A stretch of 64,000 bases of DNA from Nocardiopsis sp. CNR-923 (GCF_001942255.1 NZ_MKKC01000066.1:20414-84413), one strand, 5' to 3'. Counted from the first letter of the stretch, positions 20,537 to 31,370 are shown. Made by a program: numbers and translations. The notes: generated by a model not told the origin, from the letters alone.

Positions 20537-21880
20537 ATGTCCGACCGACGGTGCCGAGCCACCGCGCAGACCCTGGCCGCTCTGAGCGCCGCCGCACTGC
20601 TGGTGCCGACGACCCCGGCCCTCGCGCGGACGGACTGGATCGCACAGGACCTCGCCTCCGCCGACCGGGTCGGGCTGGTGCTCGACGACGGCGCGCTGCG
20701 CGTGGCCACCGGCGGGTCGGCGGGCGGAACCAGCGCCCGCAGGGAGCACGACGCGCCCGAGACCGGCCTGGCCACCTTCCCCGATCTGGGGCTGGGGGCG
20801 CGCACCGACACGGTGGACCTGTCGGTGCGCGCCGAGGGAGACCGGAGCGACGTGCTGGCCGAGGCGCGCGGCGTGCGTGACGACGGCATGTGGACCGAAT
20901 GGCACCCGGCGCCGCGGCACGGCCGCGTCACCCTGCCCGAGAGCGTCTCCCGCGTGCAGCTGCGGGTGGAGGTGGACGGTGACGGCACGGCGCTGACCGG
21001 GCTGGGCGTGCGGGCGGCCGATCCGTCGCCGCACGGCGGACCCGGCGGGGGCCGCTGGGGCCGCGACCCGTGGACGGGCGGACCCGAGTACCCTGACCCG
21101 ACCGGCGGGCAGGAGGGCGCCGCCGGCGAGCGGACCAGGCCGTTCTCCGCCCGGCTCTTCGCCACCCGGATCGGGCTGGTCGGCGGGCGCACCGCCAACG
21201 GCCACACCATCCGCACCGCAGACCACTTTGTGGCGCTGCCGTCACGCCGGGCCCTGGCCCCTCGGGGCGGGGGCGACTACACGGTACGGGTGTGCACCAC
21301 GGGGGCGCTGGGCCCCAAGGCCCTGGGCGCGCCCGCGGACCACGAACCCCGATGCGCCTACCTCCCGGTGTGGGACGTGGGCCCGTGGAACATCACGGAC
21401 GACCACTGGAACGAGTCCCGACAGAGTTGGCCCGACCTGGATCACGGCCGCCCCCAGGCGCAGGCCGCCTACTCCGACGGCCACAACGGCGGGCGCGACG
21501 GCTTCGGCCGCAGGGTGCGCAACCCGGCCGGGATCGACCTGGCCGACGGTGCGTTCCGCGAAGGACTCCAACTGCCCGACAACGGGTGGGTGGAGGTCGA
21601 CTACCTGTGGACCGCGGACTACCGGGCCAAGGCCAGGATCACGACCGCCACGCGACATGACCCGGTGGTCGTGCGAGGCGGTCCCGGACTGGAGCATTCC
21701 CCGGTGGGGCTGGCCGCGCACACGGCGGTCGTGGACGTGGCCTGCCAGGCGGTCGGGGACGTGGCCAGGGGGCCCTTCGGAACGGATGACGCCTGGTACC
21801 GGATCGGGGAGGGCAACTACGTCCCGGCCGTGTTCGCAGACGGCGGCGCGGACGCGCCCGCGTGCGAACCGCTTCCGTGA
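20537..21880 (+). CDS. Secreted protein of unknown function
   Basis: 447 residues with a Sec signal peptide (RRCRATAQTLAALSAAALLVPTTPALA, cleavage near residue 32). The first half is a beta-rich segment typical of actinobacterial exported enzymes (arginine/tryptophan pairs such as DGMWTEWHPA). The second half carries a distinctive block (YLPVWDVGPWNITDDHWN, then GHNGGRDGFGRRV) seen in actinomycete secreted proteins. Three cysteines in the mature part could form disulfides. No catalytic motif is recognised. The ATG at 20537 follows GGAAG. An SH3-like or lectin-like cell-wall role is possible but unproven. Confidence 0.8.
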   Translation: MSDRRCRATAQTLAALSAAALLVPTTPALARTDWIAQDLASADRVGLVLDDGALRVATGGSAGGTSARREHDAPETGLATFPDLGLGARTDTVDLSVRAEGDRSDVLAEARGVRDDGMWTEWHPAPRHGRVTLPESVSRVQLRVEVDGDGTALTGLGVRAADPSPHGGPGGGRWGRDPWTGGPEYPDPTGGQEGAAGERTRPFSARLFATRIGLVGGRTANGHTIRTADHFVALPSRRALAPRGGGDYTVRVCTTGALGPKALGAPADHEPRCAYLPVWDVGPWNITDDHWNESRQSWPDLDHGRPQAQAAYSDGHNGGRDGFGRRVRNPAGIDLADGAFREGLQLPDNGWVEVDYLWTADYRAKARITTATRHDPVVVRGGPGLEHSPVGLAAHTAVVDVACQAVGDVARGPFGTDDAWYRIGEGNYVPAVFADGGADAPACEPLP

Positions 21881-21902
21881 GGTTCCCTCCGGGCGGTGCG
21901 GG

Positions 21903-22424
21903 TCAGTCGCGGACGACGACGGTTCCGCAGGTCCGGTCGTGGAGGGCGCGGCGGGCCTCTCCGAGGGAGGCCATGGACTCGCCCAGGGAGAACAGGTGGC
22001 CCAGGACCGGCAGCGACTGGGGGAGCCCGAACAACGCGGCCCGGCCCAGGGCCTGGCCCTGGCTGAGCCGCCCGCCGTCGGCGGCGTTCACCACCCTGAT
22101 CCCGACCATGGCCTTGCCCAGGGTGCGTCCCCACGCCACCAGGTACAGCCAGTCGTAGAAGAACAGCAGCACGCCCCAGCCGAAGAAGAGCATCAGCGCC
22201 CAGACACCGGCCTGGGCGTCGCTGGCGTCGGATTCCCCGGTCAGCAACAACAGTAGGACGACCACCACGACGAAGAACGCGGCCGCGGCGATCACCGCGA
22301 GGACGTAGTCGATGGACCGCGCGGCCAGGCGGCGGCCGAAACCGGCCAGCTCCGGCCCTCCGCGCGCGGAAGGGACGGCCGCGGCGTACCTCGGGTTCTG
22401 CGGATACCAGTGGGGGGTGGCCAT
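21903..22424 (-). CDS. RDD-family membrane protein
   Basis: 173 residues. An N-terminal aromatic and Pro tail (PHWYPQNPRYA) is followed by the RDD signature (GFGRRLAARSIDYVLAV, where R and D are conserved), two transmembrane helices, a third hydrophobic stretch and the typical GRTLGKAMVGIRVV. RDD proteins are small polytopic membrane proteins, sometimes linked to ion homeostasis, but mostly of unknown role. The ATG at 22422-22424 is chosen because the frame upstream has no homology. Confidence 0.85.
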   Translation of the reverse strand: MATPHWYPQNPRYAAAVPSARGGPELAGFGRRLAARSIDYVLAVIAAAAFFVVVVVLLLLLTGESDASDAQAGVWALMLFFGWGVLLFFYDWLYLVAWGRTLGKAMVGIRVVNAADGGRLSQGQALGRAALFGLPQSLPVLGHLFSLGESMASLGEARRALHDRTCGTVVVRD

Positions 22425-22573
22425 ATGTTTCCTCGATGGGTGGTTCTCGTCGGGGTGTGGCCGCACTCCGGGATTCGGGGCCACCGACGCGACGGCCGTA
22501 CCTGGTGTGGCCGACGAGGACCCGTCCGGGCGCGGGTGAGGGGCGGCTCCCGCGCCCCTCACCCGATCTGGCG

Positions 22574-23074
22574 TCAGGCGCCGTTGTAGGGCACCGAGTC
22601 GATGATCTCCACGCCCAGCGAGCGCCCGTTGGGCAGCTGGTAGCTCACGCTCTCACCCACGCGCTTGCCGTTGATGGCCGAGCCGAGCGGCGACTTGGGG
22701 GAGTACACGTCGATGGGAGCGCCGCTCTCCTCCCGCGAGGCGAGGAGGAAGGTGACCTCCTCGTCGTCACCGTCGAACCTGACGGTGACCGTCATGCCGG
22801 GGCCCACCACACCCTCGGTCCGGGGCGCCTCGCCGACCCGCGCGGTGCGCAGGATCTCGGTGAGCTGGAGGATGCGGGCCTCCATCTTGCCCTGCTCCTC
22901 CTTGGCGGCGTGGTAGCCGCCGTTCTCCCTCAGGTCGCCCTCTTCCCGGGCCGCCTCGATCTTCTCCGCGATCTCGACGCGCCCGCGCCCCGTCAGGTGG
23001 TCCAGCTCTCCCTTGAGCCGGTCGTACGCCTCCTGGGTGAGCCAGGTGACGTTGTCGTCGCGGGTCTGGGTCAC
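22574..23074 (-). CDS. greA: Transcription elongation factor GreA
   Basis: 166 residues: N-terminal coiled coil (LTQEAYDRLKGELDHL through LQLTEIL) with the acidic tip (EEGDLRENGGYHAAKEEQ), then the FKBP-like C-terminal domain (FDGDDEEVTFLLAS, SPLGSAINGKRVGE). GreA rescues backtracked RNA polymerase by stimulating transcript cleavage in its secondary channel. The GTG at 23072-23074 is supported by AAGGAG upstream. The next gene upstream encodes DUF4307 and then divergent mca, a conserved actinobacterial trio. Confidence 0.96.
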   Translation of the reverse strand: MTQTRDDNVTWLTQEAYDRLKGELDHLTGRGRVEIAEKIEAAREEGDLRENGGYHAAKEEQGKMEARILQLTEILRTARVGEAPRTEGVVGPGMTVTVRFDGDDEEVTFLLASREESGAPIDVYSPKSPLGSAINGKRVGESVSYQLPNGRSLGVEIIDSVPYNGA

Positions 23075-23214
23075 GGGAACTCCTTGGTGTACTCGTAGCA
23101 ATGGCCACCAGGCGGCCAGAGCTGAACTCACGAGAATATCACCGTGCGTCGACACACACTGTCACTCGCGTGTCCGCCCTGGCACCGGGCCACGCAGGGG
23201 GAGGGTTCGGTGGA

Positions 23215-23631
23215 TCAGTCCTGCGGGTCTTGTTCCCTGCACGAGGCGACTTCTACCGTGGAAGCCTCCCGAACCGTGTCAACGCTCGTCGTGACTATGC
23301 GGTTCCCCGCCTCGACGGTGGAGCGGGCCTGGCCGACCTGGACGTGCTGGTCGTCCAGGGCCGTGAGGAGGCACTGGGCGCCGGTCTGGCTGTTGACCTC
23401 GAACGTGATCCGCGCCTCGTCGGCGGAGGCGACCTCGTAGGACACGACCTGGTGGTACACCCCGCCGGCCAGGCCCGAGTAGTTCATGACGGAGTAGCCC
23501 CACCCGATCGCCGTGACGACGGCGAAGGCGGTCCCGAAGACGAAGAAGAGCGGGCCGTTGCCGTGGCGCTTGCGCAGCGCTGGCGTCGCGTCGGCACTGT
23601 TCACGGCGGCTTCTTCCGGGGTCGCGGGCAT
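23215..23631 (-). CDS. DUF4307 membrane protein
   Basis: 138 residues with one transmembrane helix near residues 27-48 (FFVFGTAFAVVTAIGWGYSVM) and an extracytoplasmic C-terminal domain with two cysteines (GAQCLLTALDDQHVQVGQ, VEVASC). It matches DUF4307, which in mycobacteria lies between greA and mca as here. Function unknown. The ATG at 23629-23631 is chosen because upstream residues are not conserved. Confidence 0.88.
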   Translation of the reverse strand: MPATPEEAAVNSADATPALRKRHGNGPLFFVFGTAFAVVTAIGWGYSVMNYSGLAGGVYHQVVSYEVASADEARITFEVNSQTGAQCLLTALDDQHVQVGQARSTVEAGNRIVTTSVDTVREASTVEVASCREQDPQD

Positions 23632-23786
23632 CGGGAATCTCCGAACGAGGGGACGGTGTTGTCTAAGATATCCCCGACCTGACAGCCCCCCTACTCGGCC
23701 CACACGTGAGTCGGCCATGCCGTGCTTGCGGGGTGGCCGGGCGGCCCACCCGTCGAGCCGTTCATCGAGTCAAGGAGAATCCTTCG

Positions 23787-24653
23787 TTGTCCGAGCGACT
23801 GCGCCTCATGGCGGTTCATGCCCACCCCGACGACGAGTCCAGCAAGGGCGCGGCCACCATGGCGCGTTACGTGCAGGAGGGCGTCGACGTGCTCGTCGTC
23901 ACCATGACCGGTGGCGAACGCGGCGACATCCTCAACCCCGCGATGGAACGTCCCGAGATCCGCGAGAACATCGCCGAGGTCCGGCGTGAGGAGATGGACC
24001 GGGCCAGGGAGATCCTCGGCATCCGGCAGGAGTTCGCCGGTTTCGTCGACTCCGGCCTGCCCGAGGGCGACCCGCTGCCTCCCCTGCCCGAGGGCAGCTT
24101 CGCCACCCTCCCGGTCGAGGAGCGCCGAGCCCCTCGTCGCGTCCATCCGCCGGTTTCGTCCGCACGTCATCCTGACCTACGACGAACAGGGCGGATACCC
24201 CCACCCGGACCACATCATGACCCACAAGGTGTCGATGCGCGCCTTCGACGCCGCCGGCGACCCGGACGCCTATCCGGAGGCCGGCGAGCCTGGCAGCCGC
24301 TCAAGCTGTACTACTTCGTGTCCTTCCCTCCCGAGCGGTTCGACGCGCTGGCCAAGGTCCTCGCCGAGCGCGGTCTGGAGAACCCGTTCGCCGAGTGGGT
24401 CGAGCGGATCAAGGACATGGACCGCCCGCGGTGGGAGATCACCACCCAGGTCGAGGTCAGCGAGTACTTCGACGTGGCCGACGACGCGCTCAGGGCGCAC
24501 GCCACCCAGGTCGACCCCAACGGGTTCTGGTTCGCGGTGCCCAACGAGATCAAGGCCGAGGCCTGGCCGACTGAGGACTACCACCTGGTCCGTTCGCTGG
24601 TCGACACCGAGGTCCCCGAGACGGACCTCTTCGCGGGCGCACCGAGTCAGTGA
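23787..24653 (+). CDS. mca: Mycothiol S-conjugate amidase (frame breaks)
   Basis: Zinc amidase that cleaves mycothiol-toxin adducts into a mercapturic acid and GlcN-inositol. The LmbE-like zinc motif is [11 protein letters not shown], with the further metal and substrate motif [14 protein letters not shown] in the shifted stretch. Two bases seem missing near 24122 and one near 24290, so the middle 55 residues lie in another frame. The position next to DUF4307 and greA favours Mca over the related deacetylase MshB. The TTG at 23787 is chosen because AAGGAG precedes it. Its 3' end abuts the IscB-type element. Confidence 0.88.
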   Translation: MSERLRLMAVHAHPDDESSKGAATMARYVQEGVDVLVVTMTGGERGDILNPAMERPEIRENIAEVRREEMDRAREILGIRQEFAGFVDSGLPEGDPLPPLPEGSFATLPVEERRAPRRVHPPVSSARHPDLRRTGRIPPPGPHHDPQGVDARLRRRRRPGRLSGGRRAWQPLKLYYFVSFPPERFDALAKVLAERGLENPFAEWVERIKDMDRPRWEITTQVEVSEYFDVADDALRAHATQVDPNGFWFAVPNEIKAEAWPTEDYHLVRSLVDTEVPETDLFAGAPSQ

Positions 24654-25007
24654 GAGTGTAAAGGGATCCTGGTCCTGAAAGACCGGGCTTTCAACCCGCG
24701 TGGTTGAGGGCCGCCTTTACCAGACCCAGCCATCACCCATGAGGAGGTGACCTCGATGGCTACGTTCCGCACAGGACGAAAGGCCCACCCTGGCGTGCTT
24801 CCTCAGCGCCAGGCCCTGGAATCCGCGCCAGCTGACACTCCCCGGATCGGGAACGAAACAGGGCACGGAGACCACCGGCAGGTGGTACCCGGTGCGGAAC
24901 ATGGTCGAGGGGAGACCGGTACCGCCTCACCTGGCGGTTCCGGTGTCACCCCCGAGCCCTGCGGGGCCGCGGAGAAGGGCCGTGAGGCCCACACCACCCA
25001 CCCCTAC
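24654..25007 (+). ncRNA. Probable omega-RNA of the IscB element
   Basis: About 350 bases with strong structure and no gene, directly 5' of iscB, where omega-RNAs are encoded. GTAAAGG (24658-24664) pairs exactly with CCTTTAC (24714-24720), closing hairpins GGTC-ctgaaa-GACC and CGGG-ctttcaa-CCCG. Further down, ACCGG-t-ACCGCC pairs with GGCGGT-t-CCGGT (24916-24944). A guide would be read from the DNA just left of the scaffold, so here from the last bases of mca. Ends and pseudoknot are not determined. Confidence 0.6.
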
Positions 25008-25892
25008 GTGTTCGTCCTCGACAAACACGGCACACCCCTGCAGCCCTGCCCGCCCGCACGGGCCCGCATCCTCCTGGCGAAGGGCCGGGCGGCCGTCCAC
25101 CGGCACACCCCCTTCACCATCCGACTCAAGGACCGCACCGCCGCCGACTCCCAGATCGACGGCGTCGAGATCGGTGTCGACCCCGGCTCCAAGAACACCG
25201 GCATCGCCGTGTTCACGGAAGAAGCCGGGCAGCGCCGGGGCCGGTACAGCATCCAGCTCGACCACCGCGGCGCGACCATCCGCAAGAAGATGGGCCAGCG
25301 GTCCGCCTACCGCAGGCGCCGCCGGTCGGCGAACCTGCGCCACCGCCCGCCCCGATTCAACAACCGCACCCGCCCCAAGGGGTGGTTGGCCCCGTCCCTG
25401 CGACACCGACCGGACACCACCATGGGGTGGGTGCACCGGCTGACCCGACTCGCTCCCGTGCGCGTGGCGCACGAGGTGGAACCGGACCCGCAACCAGCTG
25501 CCCAAGTCCCACACCCTGGACGCGGTGGCGGTCGGCAAGGTCGAGGCGATCACCGAGACCGTGGACACGGTCCTGGTCGCGGGGTGCACGGGCCGTGGAT
25601 CGTATGCCCGTACCCGCACCGACCGGCACGGGTTCCCCGGCTGCGGCTGCCGCGTACCACGCGGTTCTTCGGGTTCGCCACCGGCGACCTGGTCCGCGCC
25701 GCCGTGCCCACCGGGAAGAAGGCCGGAACCCATACCGGCCGGGTCGCGGTGCGCGCCTCGGGGAGCTTCAACGTCACCACCGCCCGCGGCACCGTCCAGG
25801 GCGTCAACCACAGGCACGTCCGCCTGCTCCAGCGAGCCGACGGCTACGCCTACACCACCCGGAAGGAGAAGGGCGTTTCCTCCCGGCCCTGA
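25008..25892 (+). pseudogene. iscB: IscB RNA-guided nuclease, HNH region deleted and frame broken
   Basis: Product shares blocks with IscB: PLMP region (VFVLDKHGTPLQPCPPARAR, RAAVHRHTPFTIRL), RuvC-I (GVDPGSKNTGIAVF, Asp), arginine-rich bridge helix (KKMGQRSAYRRRRRSANLRH), RuvC-II region (VRVAHEVE). It then jumps directly to the RuvC-III neighbourhood (LPKSHTLDAVAVG) and C-terminal domain (GCTGRGSYARTRTDRHGFP; FFGFATGDLVRAAVPTGKKAG; VRLLQRADGYAYT). About 130 residues that should hold the HNH nuclease are absent at about 25485, and a second break near 25637 fits one missing C. IsrB also lacks HNH but has a longer RuvC-II/III spacer. Start GTG at 25008 is tentative; the frame is open further upstream. 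Confidence 0.75.
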
Positions 25893-25921
25893 GGGACCGG
25901 GTTCCCACGCCCAACACACCG

Positions 25922-26173
25922 ATGAACACGCTTGTGACCTCCGCGTCCGTGCTGGCGGACCAGATCGAGCTGGACCGGAACCTTGTGACCCCCGGTGTCC
26001 TGGGCTTCCTCACGGTGTTCGCGATCGGGGTCGCGCTGTACTTCCTCATGCGCAACATGACGGGGAAGCTGCGCGGCCTGTCCACCGAGACCGCCGAGAC
26101 CGCCGAGCCCGCCGAGACCGGCGACGGCCCCGCCGCGGCCTCGGTCGACGGCGTGCGGGACGGACGGGACTGA
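25922..26173 (+). CDS. Small membrane protein (mca-linked)
   Basis: 83 residues with one transmembrane helix (PGVLGFLTVFAIGVALYFLM) followed by the short positive RNMTGKLRGL and an acidic Ala/Glu/Thr-rich tail. From memory, mycobacteria carry an equivalent small membrane gene between mca and the DUF255 gene, and this fits that slot. Function unknown. The ATG at 25922 is the only start that keeps the helix N-terminal. Confidence 0.75.
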   Translation: MNTLVTSASVLADQIELDRNLVTPGVLGFLTVFAIGVALYFLMRNMTGKLRGLSTETAETAEPAETGDGPAAASVDGVRDGRD

Positions 26174-26249
26174 GGTCCGGGCCCCGCCGTGCTCCAGCGG
26201 GGACCACGCCTTTCGCGCAGGCACGTGTGGCTGATGGCACAGTGGTGTC

Positions 26250-28285
<2,036 letters not shown>

Positions 28286-28350
28286 GCCGTCGGTGGCCGG
28301 GGAGCCCGAACACGGGCCGAAGCCGAGCGCGGTTTCAACGGAAGCGGCGC

Positions 28351-29718
28351 TCAGCGCACGGAGATCGCGGTGATGATCTCGTCCACGAGGTCGGGTCGGT
28401 GGTCGGGCTGCCGGACCTCCAGGTAGACGGTCTGGGGCAGGCCCGGCTCGTGCACGGCGGCGCTGGCGAAGGACCCGTTGCCGTTGCAGTCCGTCCACTC
28501 CCACACGGTGCCCTCCCACGTGGGGTCGTCGACGGCTCGCTCGGTCGGTCGGCCCTCGCACGGGTCGGTGTCGGCGATGGCGGCCAGGGGTTGGGCGCCG
28601 GGCATGACCGTCGCGTAGACCCCGTAGGCCGGTTCGTCGGTGGAGTGCCAGGCGTCGACGTCGGTCGCCACGAGCAGTCCGGGGCCCGCGCCCGCGTCGG
28701 CCGCCACCGGACGGGCCTCCTGGTCGACGTCGAGTTCGGTGAGCCAGGCGACGGGGACGCCCAGCTCCAGCTCGTGGCCGTCGGATTGGATGCGCGCCAG
28801 ATCCAGCCCGGGATGGCCGACGGAGGAGGTGACTCCCACGACCGTCACGACGAGGGCGGCCAGGAGGCGGGCCGCCCGGTGCCAGGGCATCCGGTAGCGG
28901 CTCCACCACGGGTCCGTCCGGGGCAGGTCGGGCGACATGCGGATCGCCCTGACCCGGTCCGTGAAGGTTTTGGCGTCCGCTGGACGGCTTTCCCGGTCCA
29001 CCGAAAGGGCCGACAGGATGAGCGTGTCGAGCGCCGGAGGCAGCCCTGGCCGGATCCGGCCAGGCGCGACGCGCACCGGCGGGCGCGACGGCGGACGACC
29101 GGTGATGAGCTCGTAGGCGACCGCGCCGAGTGAGTACACGTCCGAGCGAACGTCCAGGTCGCCGCCGGGAATGCTCTGCTCCGGGGACATGTACCCGGGG
29201 GTTCCGGCGGCCGCCGTGAACCCCGACGCCTCGTCGATGGACTTCGCGAACCCCAGGTCCGCCACCAGCACCCGCTGACCCACCGGTGACGACTGGAGCA
29301 GCACGTTGGACGGCTTGATGTCACGGTGGATCGTGCCGTGGTTGTGCAGCACGGTGATGCCCTGGCCGATCTCGGTCAGCAGTCGCAGCGCCTCGTCGAG
29401 AGGCAGCTGACCTCGGCGGATGAGGTCAGCGACACTGCCCTGGTCGGCGTAGGTCATCACCATGTACGGCCGTCCGTCGGGCAGCACGTCCACGTCGTGC
29501 ACGGCCACCAGCCACGTGGAATCGGTCTGGCGCAGGATCCGCGCCTCCTCCAGGAACCTGTGCTGGATGTCCATCTGGTGCGCCCAGTTCTCGGCGAGTA
29601 CCTTGATGGCCACCGGATAGTTGAGTAGATCGTCCTGTGCCAACCAGACGGTCGCGAAGGAGCCGGAACCCACGCGCCTGATGACGCGGTAACGTCCGAA
29701 GGCCTCCGGTTGGCTCAT
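28351..29718 (-). CDS. Serine/threonine protein kinase, membrane-anchored
   Basis: 455 residues. Kinase domain about 8-270: glycine loop VGSGSFATVWLA, lysine in VAIKVL, catalytic HRDIKPSNVLL, a metal-binding loop with ADLGFAK in place of DFG, and APE-like GYMSPEQS. DLG instead of DFG is tolerated in some active kinases but deserves a check. One transmembrane helix follows (LLAALVVTVVGVTSSVG), then an extracytoplasmic domain of about 130 residues with cysteines (DTDPCEGRPTE, EWTDCNGNGSF). It is a receptor-like kinase; ligand unknown. The ATG at 29716-29718 is chosen because the N-terminal MSQPEAFGRYRVIRR fits the kinase start. Confidence 0.92.
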   Translation of the reverse strand: MSQPEAFGRYRVIRRVGSGSFATVWLAQDDLLNYPVAIKVLAENWAHQMDIQHRFLEEARILRQTDSTWLVAVHDVDVLPDGRPYMVMTYADQGSVADLIRRGQLPLDEALRLLTEIGQGITVLHNHGTIHRDIKPSNVLLQSSPVGQRVLVADLGFAKSIDEASGFTAAAGTPGYMSPEQSIPGGDLDVRSDVYSLGAVAYELITGRPPSRPPVRVAPGRIRPGLPPALDTLILSALSVDRESRPADAKTFTDRVRAIRMSPDLPRTDPWWSRYRMPWHRAARLLAALVVTVVGVTSSVGHPGLDLARIQSDGHELELGVPVAWLTELDVDQEARPVAADAGAGPGLLVATDVDAWHSTDEPAYGVYATVMPGAQPLAAIADTDPCEGRPTERAVDDPTWEGTVWEWTDCNGNGSFASAAVHEPGLPQTVYLEVRQPDHRPDLVDEIITAISVR

Positions 29719-29905
29719 GTCCGCCTCGGTCTGTCGGGGGTGGAAACGCGGTCGTTGCCCACTAATACACCATCTAGACCCCCACGCCGCGTTTCGCGGA
29801 TATGATCCCCGGATACCTCCGATGACCACGGGGCATGGACACCCATGGGACCCGTAGGCGGGCGTGTGCACCACACGAGGGGCGCGAATCAGGGAGAGAC
29901 CACCC

Positions 29906-30517
29906 ATGGCCAGTAGTGACCACCACGTCCACGACGAGACCCCCGCGCCCCGGCGCCGCGTGGCGAGCAACGTCGACCAGGAGCTGGAGGACCTCGCCCG
30001 GCGGGCCAGGGACGGGGACGCCGCCGCCCTGGACGAAGTCCTCCGCCGCATCCAGCCCGAGGTGCTGCGTCGCTGTTCCCGGTTCCTCCCCTACCGCCAG
30101 GACGCGGAGGAGGCGTGCCAGGACGCCCTGCTGCGCGTGGCTCGCAAGATCGACAGCTTCAAGGGCGACTCCCTCTTCACCACGTGGCTGTACACGGTGG
30201 TGTCCAACTCCGCCCGCCAGACCTACCGCTCCATGAAGCGTCGCGCGGCCGAGTTCCCCACCGAGGCCGAGCGCATGCCCCACCAGAGCGACCCGCGCAC
30301 GACCAGCGTCATCGCCGGTTCGCGCATCGACCTGCTGGAGGCCCTCGACCAGCTGGAGAAGGACCGCCCCAACCTGGTCGCCCCCCTGGTCCTGCGCGAC
30401 CTGTGCCAGATGGACTACAACGAGATCGCCTCCGAGCTGAACCTGGCGCTGGGCACGGTCAAGTCCCGGATCCACCAGGGCCGCAAGCACGTGCGCAAGT
30501 CGCTCGCCGTGACGTAG
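29906..30517 (+). CDS. ECF-type RNA polymerase sigma factor
   Basis: 203 residues: sigma region 2 (EVLRRCSRFLPYRQDAEEACQDALLRVARKI, FTTWLYTVVSN) and region 4 (LVLRDLCQMDYNEIASELNLALGTVKSRIHQGRK). ECF sigma factors redirect RNA polymerase to small regulons, usually under an anti-sigma factor; none is encoded next to it here. It is divergent from the membrane kinase, which could point to phosphorylation-based control, but this is only positional. AGGGAGAG precedes the ATG at 29906. Confidence 0.93.
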   Translation: MASSDHHVHDETPAPRRRVASNVDQELEDLARRARDGDAAALDEVLRRIQPEVLRRCSRFLPYRQDAEEACQDALLRVARKIDSFKGDSLFTTWLYTVVSNSARQTYRSMKRRAAEFPTEAERMPHQSDPRTTSVIAGSRIDLLEALDQLEKDRPNLVAPLVLRDLCQMDYNEIASELNLALGTVKSRIHQGRKHVRKSLAVT

Positions 30518-30608
30518 CCGTCCGCGGCGAACTACTCTGGGAGACATCCCGTCCCGGTCGCCGCTACGGTGTGCGCCGTTCCCGCTTCAGCTCTGAGAGG
30601 TATCGCCC

Positions 30609-31370
30609 ATGGGGCTTCGTGACCCCCTGTACTGGTTGTACGAGCGACGTCTCGAACGTCACCTGACCAGCCGGGAGATGCCGCGCCACGTCGGTGTGGT
30701 GCTGGACGGGAACCGGCGCTGGGCCAGGAGCAGCGGCAAGCAGGCGCTGGAGGACGGGCACCGGGCCGGCGCGGACAAGATCTTCGAGCTCCTGCGCTGG
30801 TGCGACGAGCTGGGCGTGCAGGTGGTCACCATATGGATGCTGTCCACCGACAACCTGACCCGCGACGAATCCGAGCTCCAGCCGCTCCTGCGCATCATCG
30901 AGGCCACCGTCGGCCGACTGCGGGACGAGGGATGGAACACCCGGCCCGTCGGAGCCCTCGACGTCCTGCCCGACACCACCGCCCGAGCCCTGAAGGAGGC
31001 GGAAGCGGCCACATCCGGCAATCCGGGTCTGGTTGTCAACGTCGCCGTCGGGTATGGGGGTAGACGTGAGATCGCCGACGCGGTTCGGTCCCTCCTCCAC
31101 GAGGAGGCGGCCAAGGGCACCGGTATCCAGGAGCTGGCTGAGCGCCTGGACATCGAGGACATCGCGCGGCATCTCTACACGCGCGGCCAACCCGACCCCG
31201 ACCTGCTCATCCGCACGTCGGGGGAGCAGCGACTGTCCGGTTTCATGCTGTGGCAGAGCGTGCACTCGGAATTCTACTTCTGCGAGGTCCACTGGCCCGC
31301 TTTCCGCAGGGTCGACTTCCTTCGTGCAGTGCGTTCGTACGGCGCGCGCAACCGTCGCTTCGGCTCCTGA
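30609..31370 (+). CDS. cis-prenyltransferase (short-chain Z-isoprenyl diphosphate synthase type)
   Basis: 253 residues of the UppS family. The pyrophosphate-binding aspartate is D33 in VVLDGNRRWAR; later motifs are WMLSTDNLTR, VNVAVGYGGRREI and LLIRTSGEQRLSGFMLWQSVHSEFYF. It condenses isopentenyl diphosphate onto an allylic starter with Z geometry. Its place after mca and the DUF255 gene mirrors the mycobacterial Z-FPP synthase locus, so a short product is possible; chain length cannot be read here. GAGAGG precedes the start loosely. Confidence 0.93.
   Translation: MGLRDPLYWLYERRLERHLTSREMPRHVGVVLDGNRRWARSSGKQALEDGHRAGADKIFELLRWCDELGVQVVTIWMLSTDNLTRDESELQPLLRIIEATVGRLRDEGWNTRPVGALDVLPDTTARALKEAEAATSGNPGLVVNVAVGYGGRREIADAVRSLLHEEAAKGTGIQELAERLDIEDIARHLYTRGQPDPDLLIRTSGEQRLSGFMLWQSVHSEFYFCEVHWPAFRRVDFLRAVRSYGARNRRFGS

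Larger units (their letters stand above)
24654..25921 (+). mobile_element. IscB-type (IS200/IS605-related) element
   Basis: A structured noncoding leader followed by a damaged iscB gene, inserted between mca and the small membrane gene. From memory these two neighbours are directly adjacent in mycobacteria, so the block looks like an insertion. No TnpA transposase is present; most iscB copies lack one and depend on a TnpA elsewhere. The ends are not marked by clear repeats: the left end is placed at the mca stop and the right end before the next ATG. Exact limits are uncertain. Confidence 0.65.

Noticed and set aside
25008..25892. TnpB or Cas12-like identity for the RNA-guided nuclease
   Set aside because: The PLMP-like start, arginine-rich bridge after RuvC-I and the GRGSY...FFGF C-terminus fit IscB, not TnpB.
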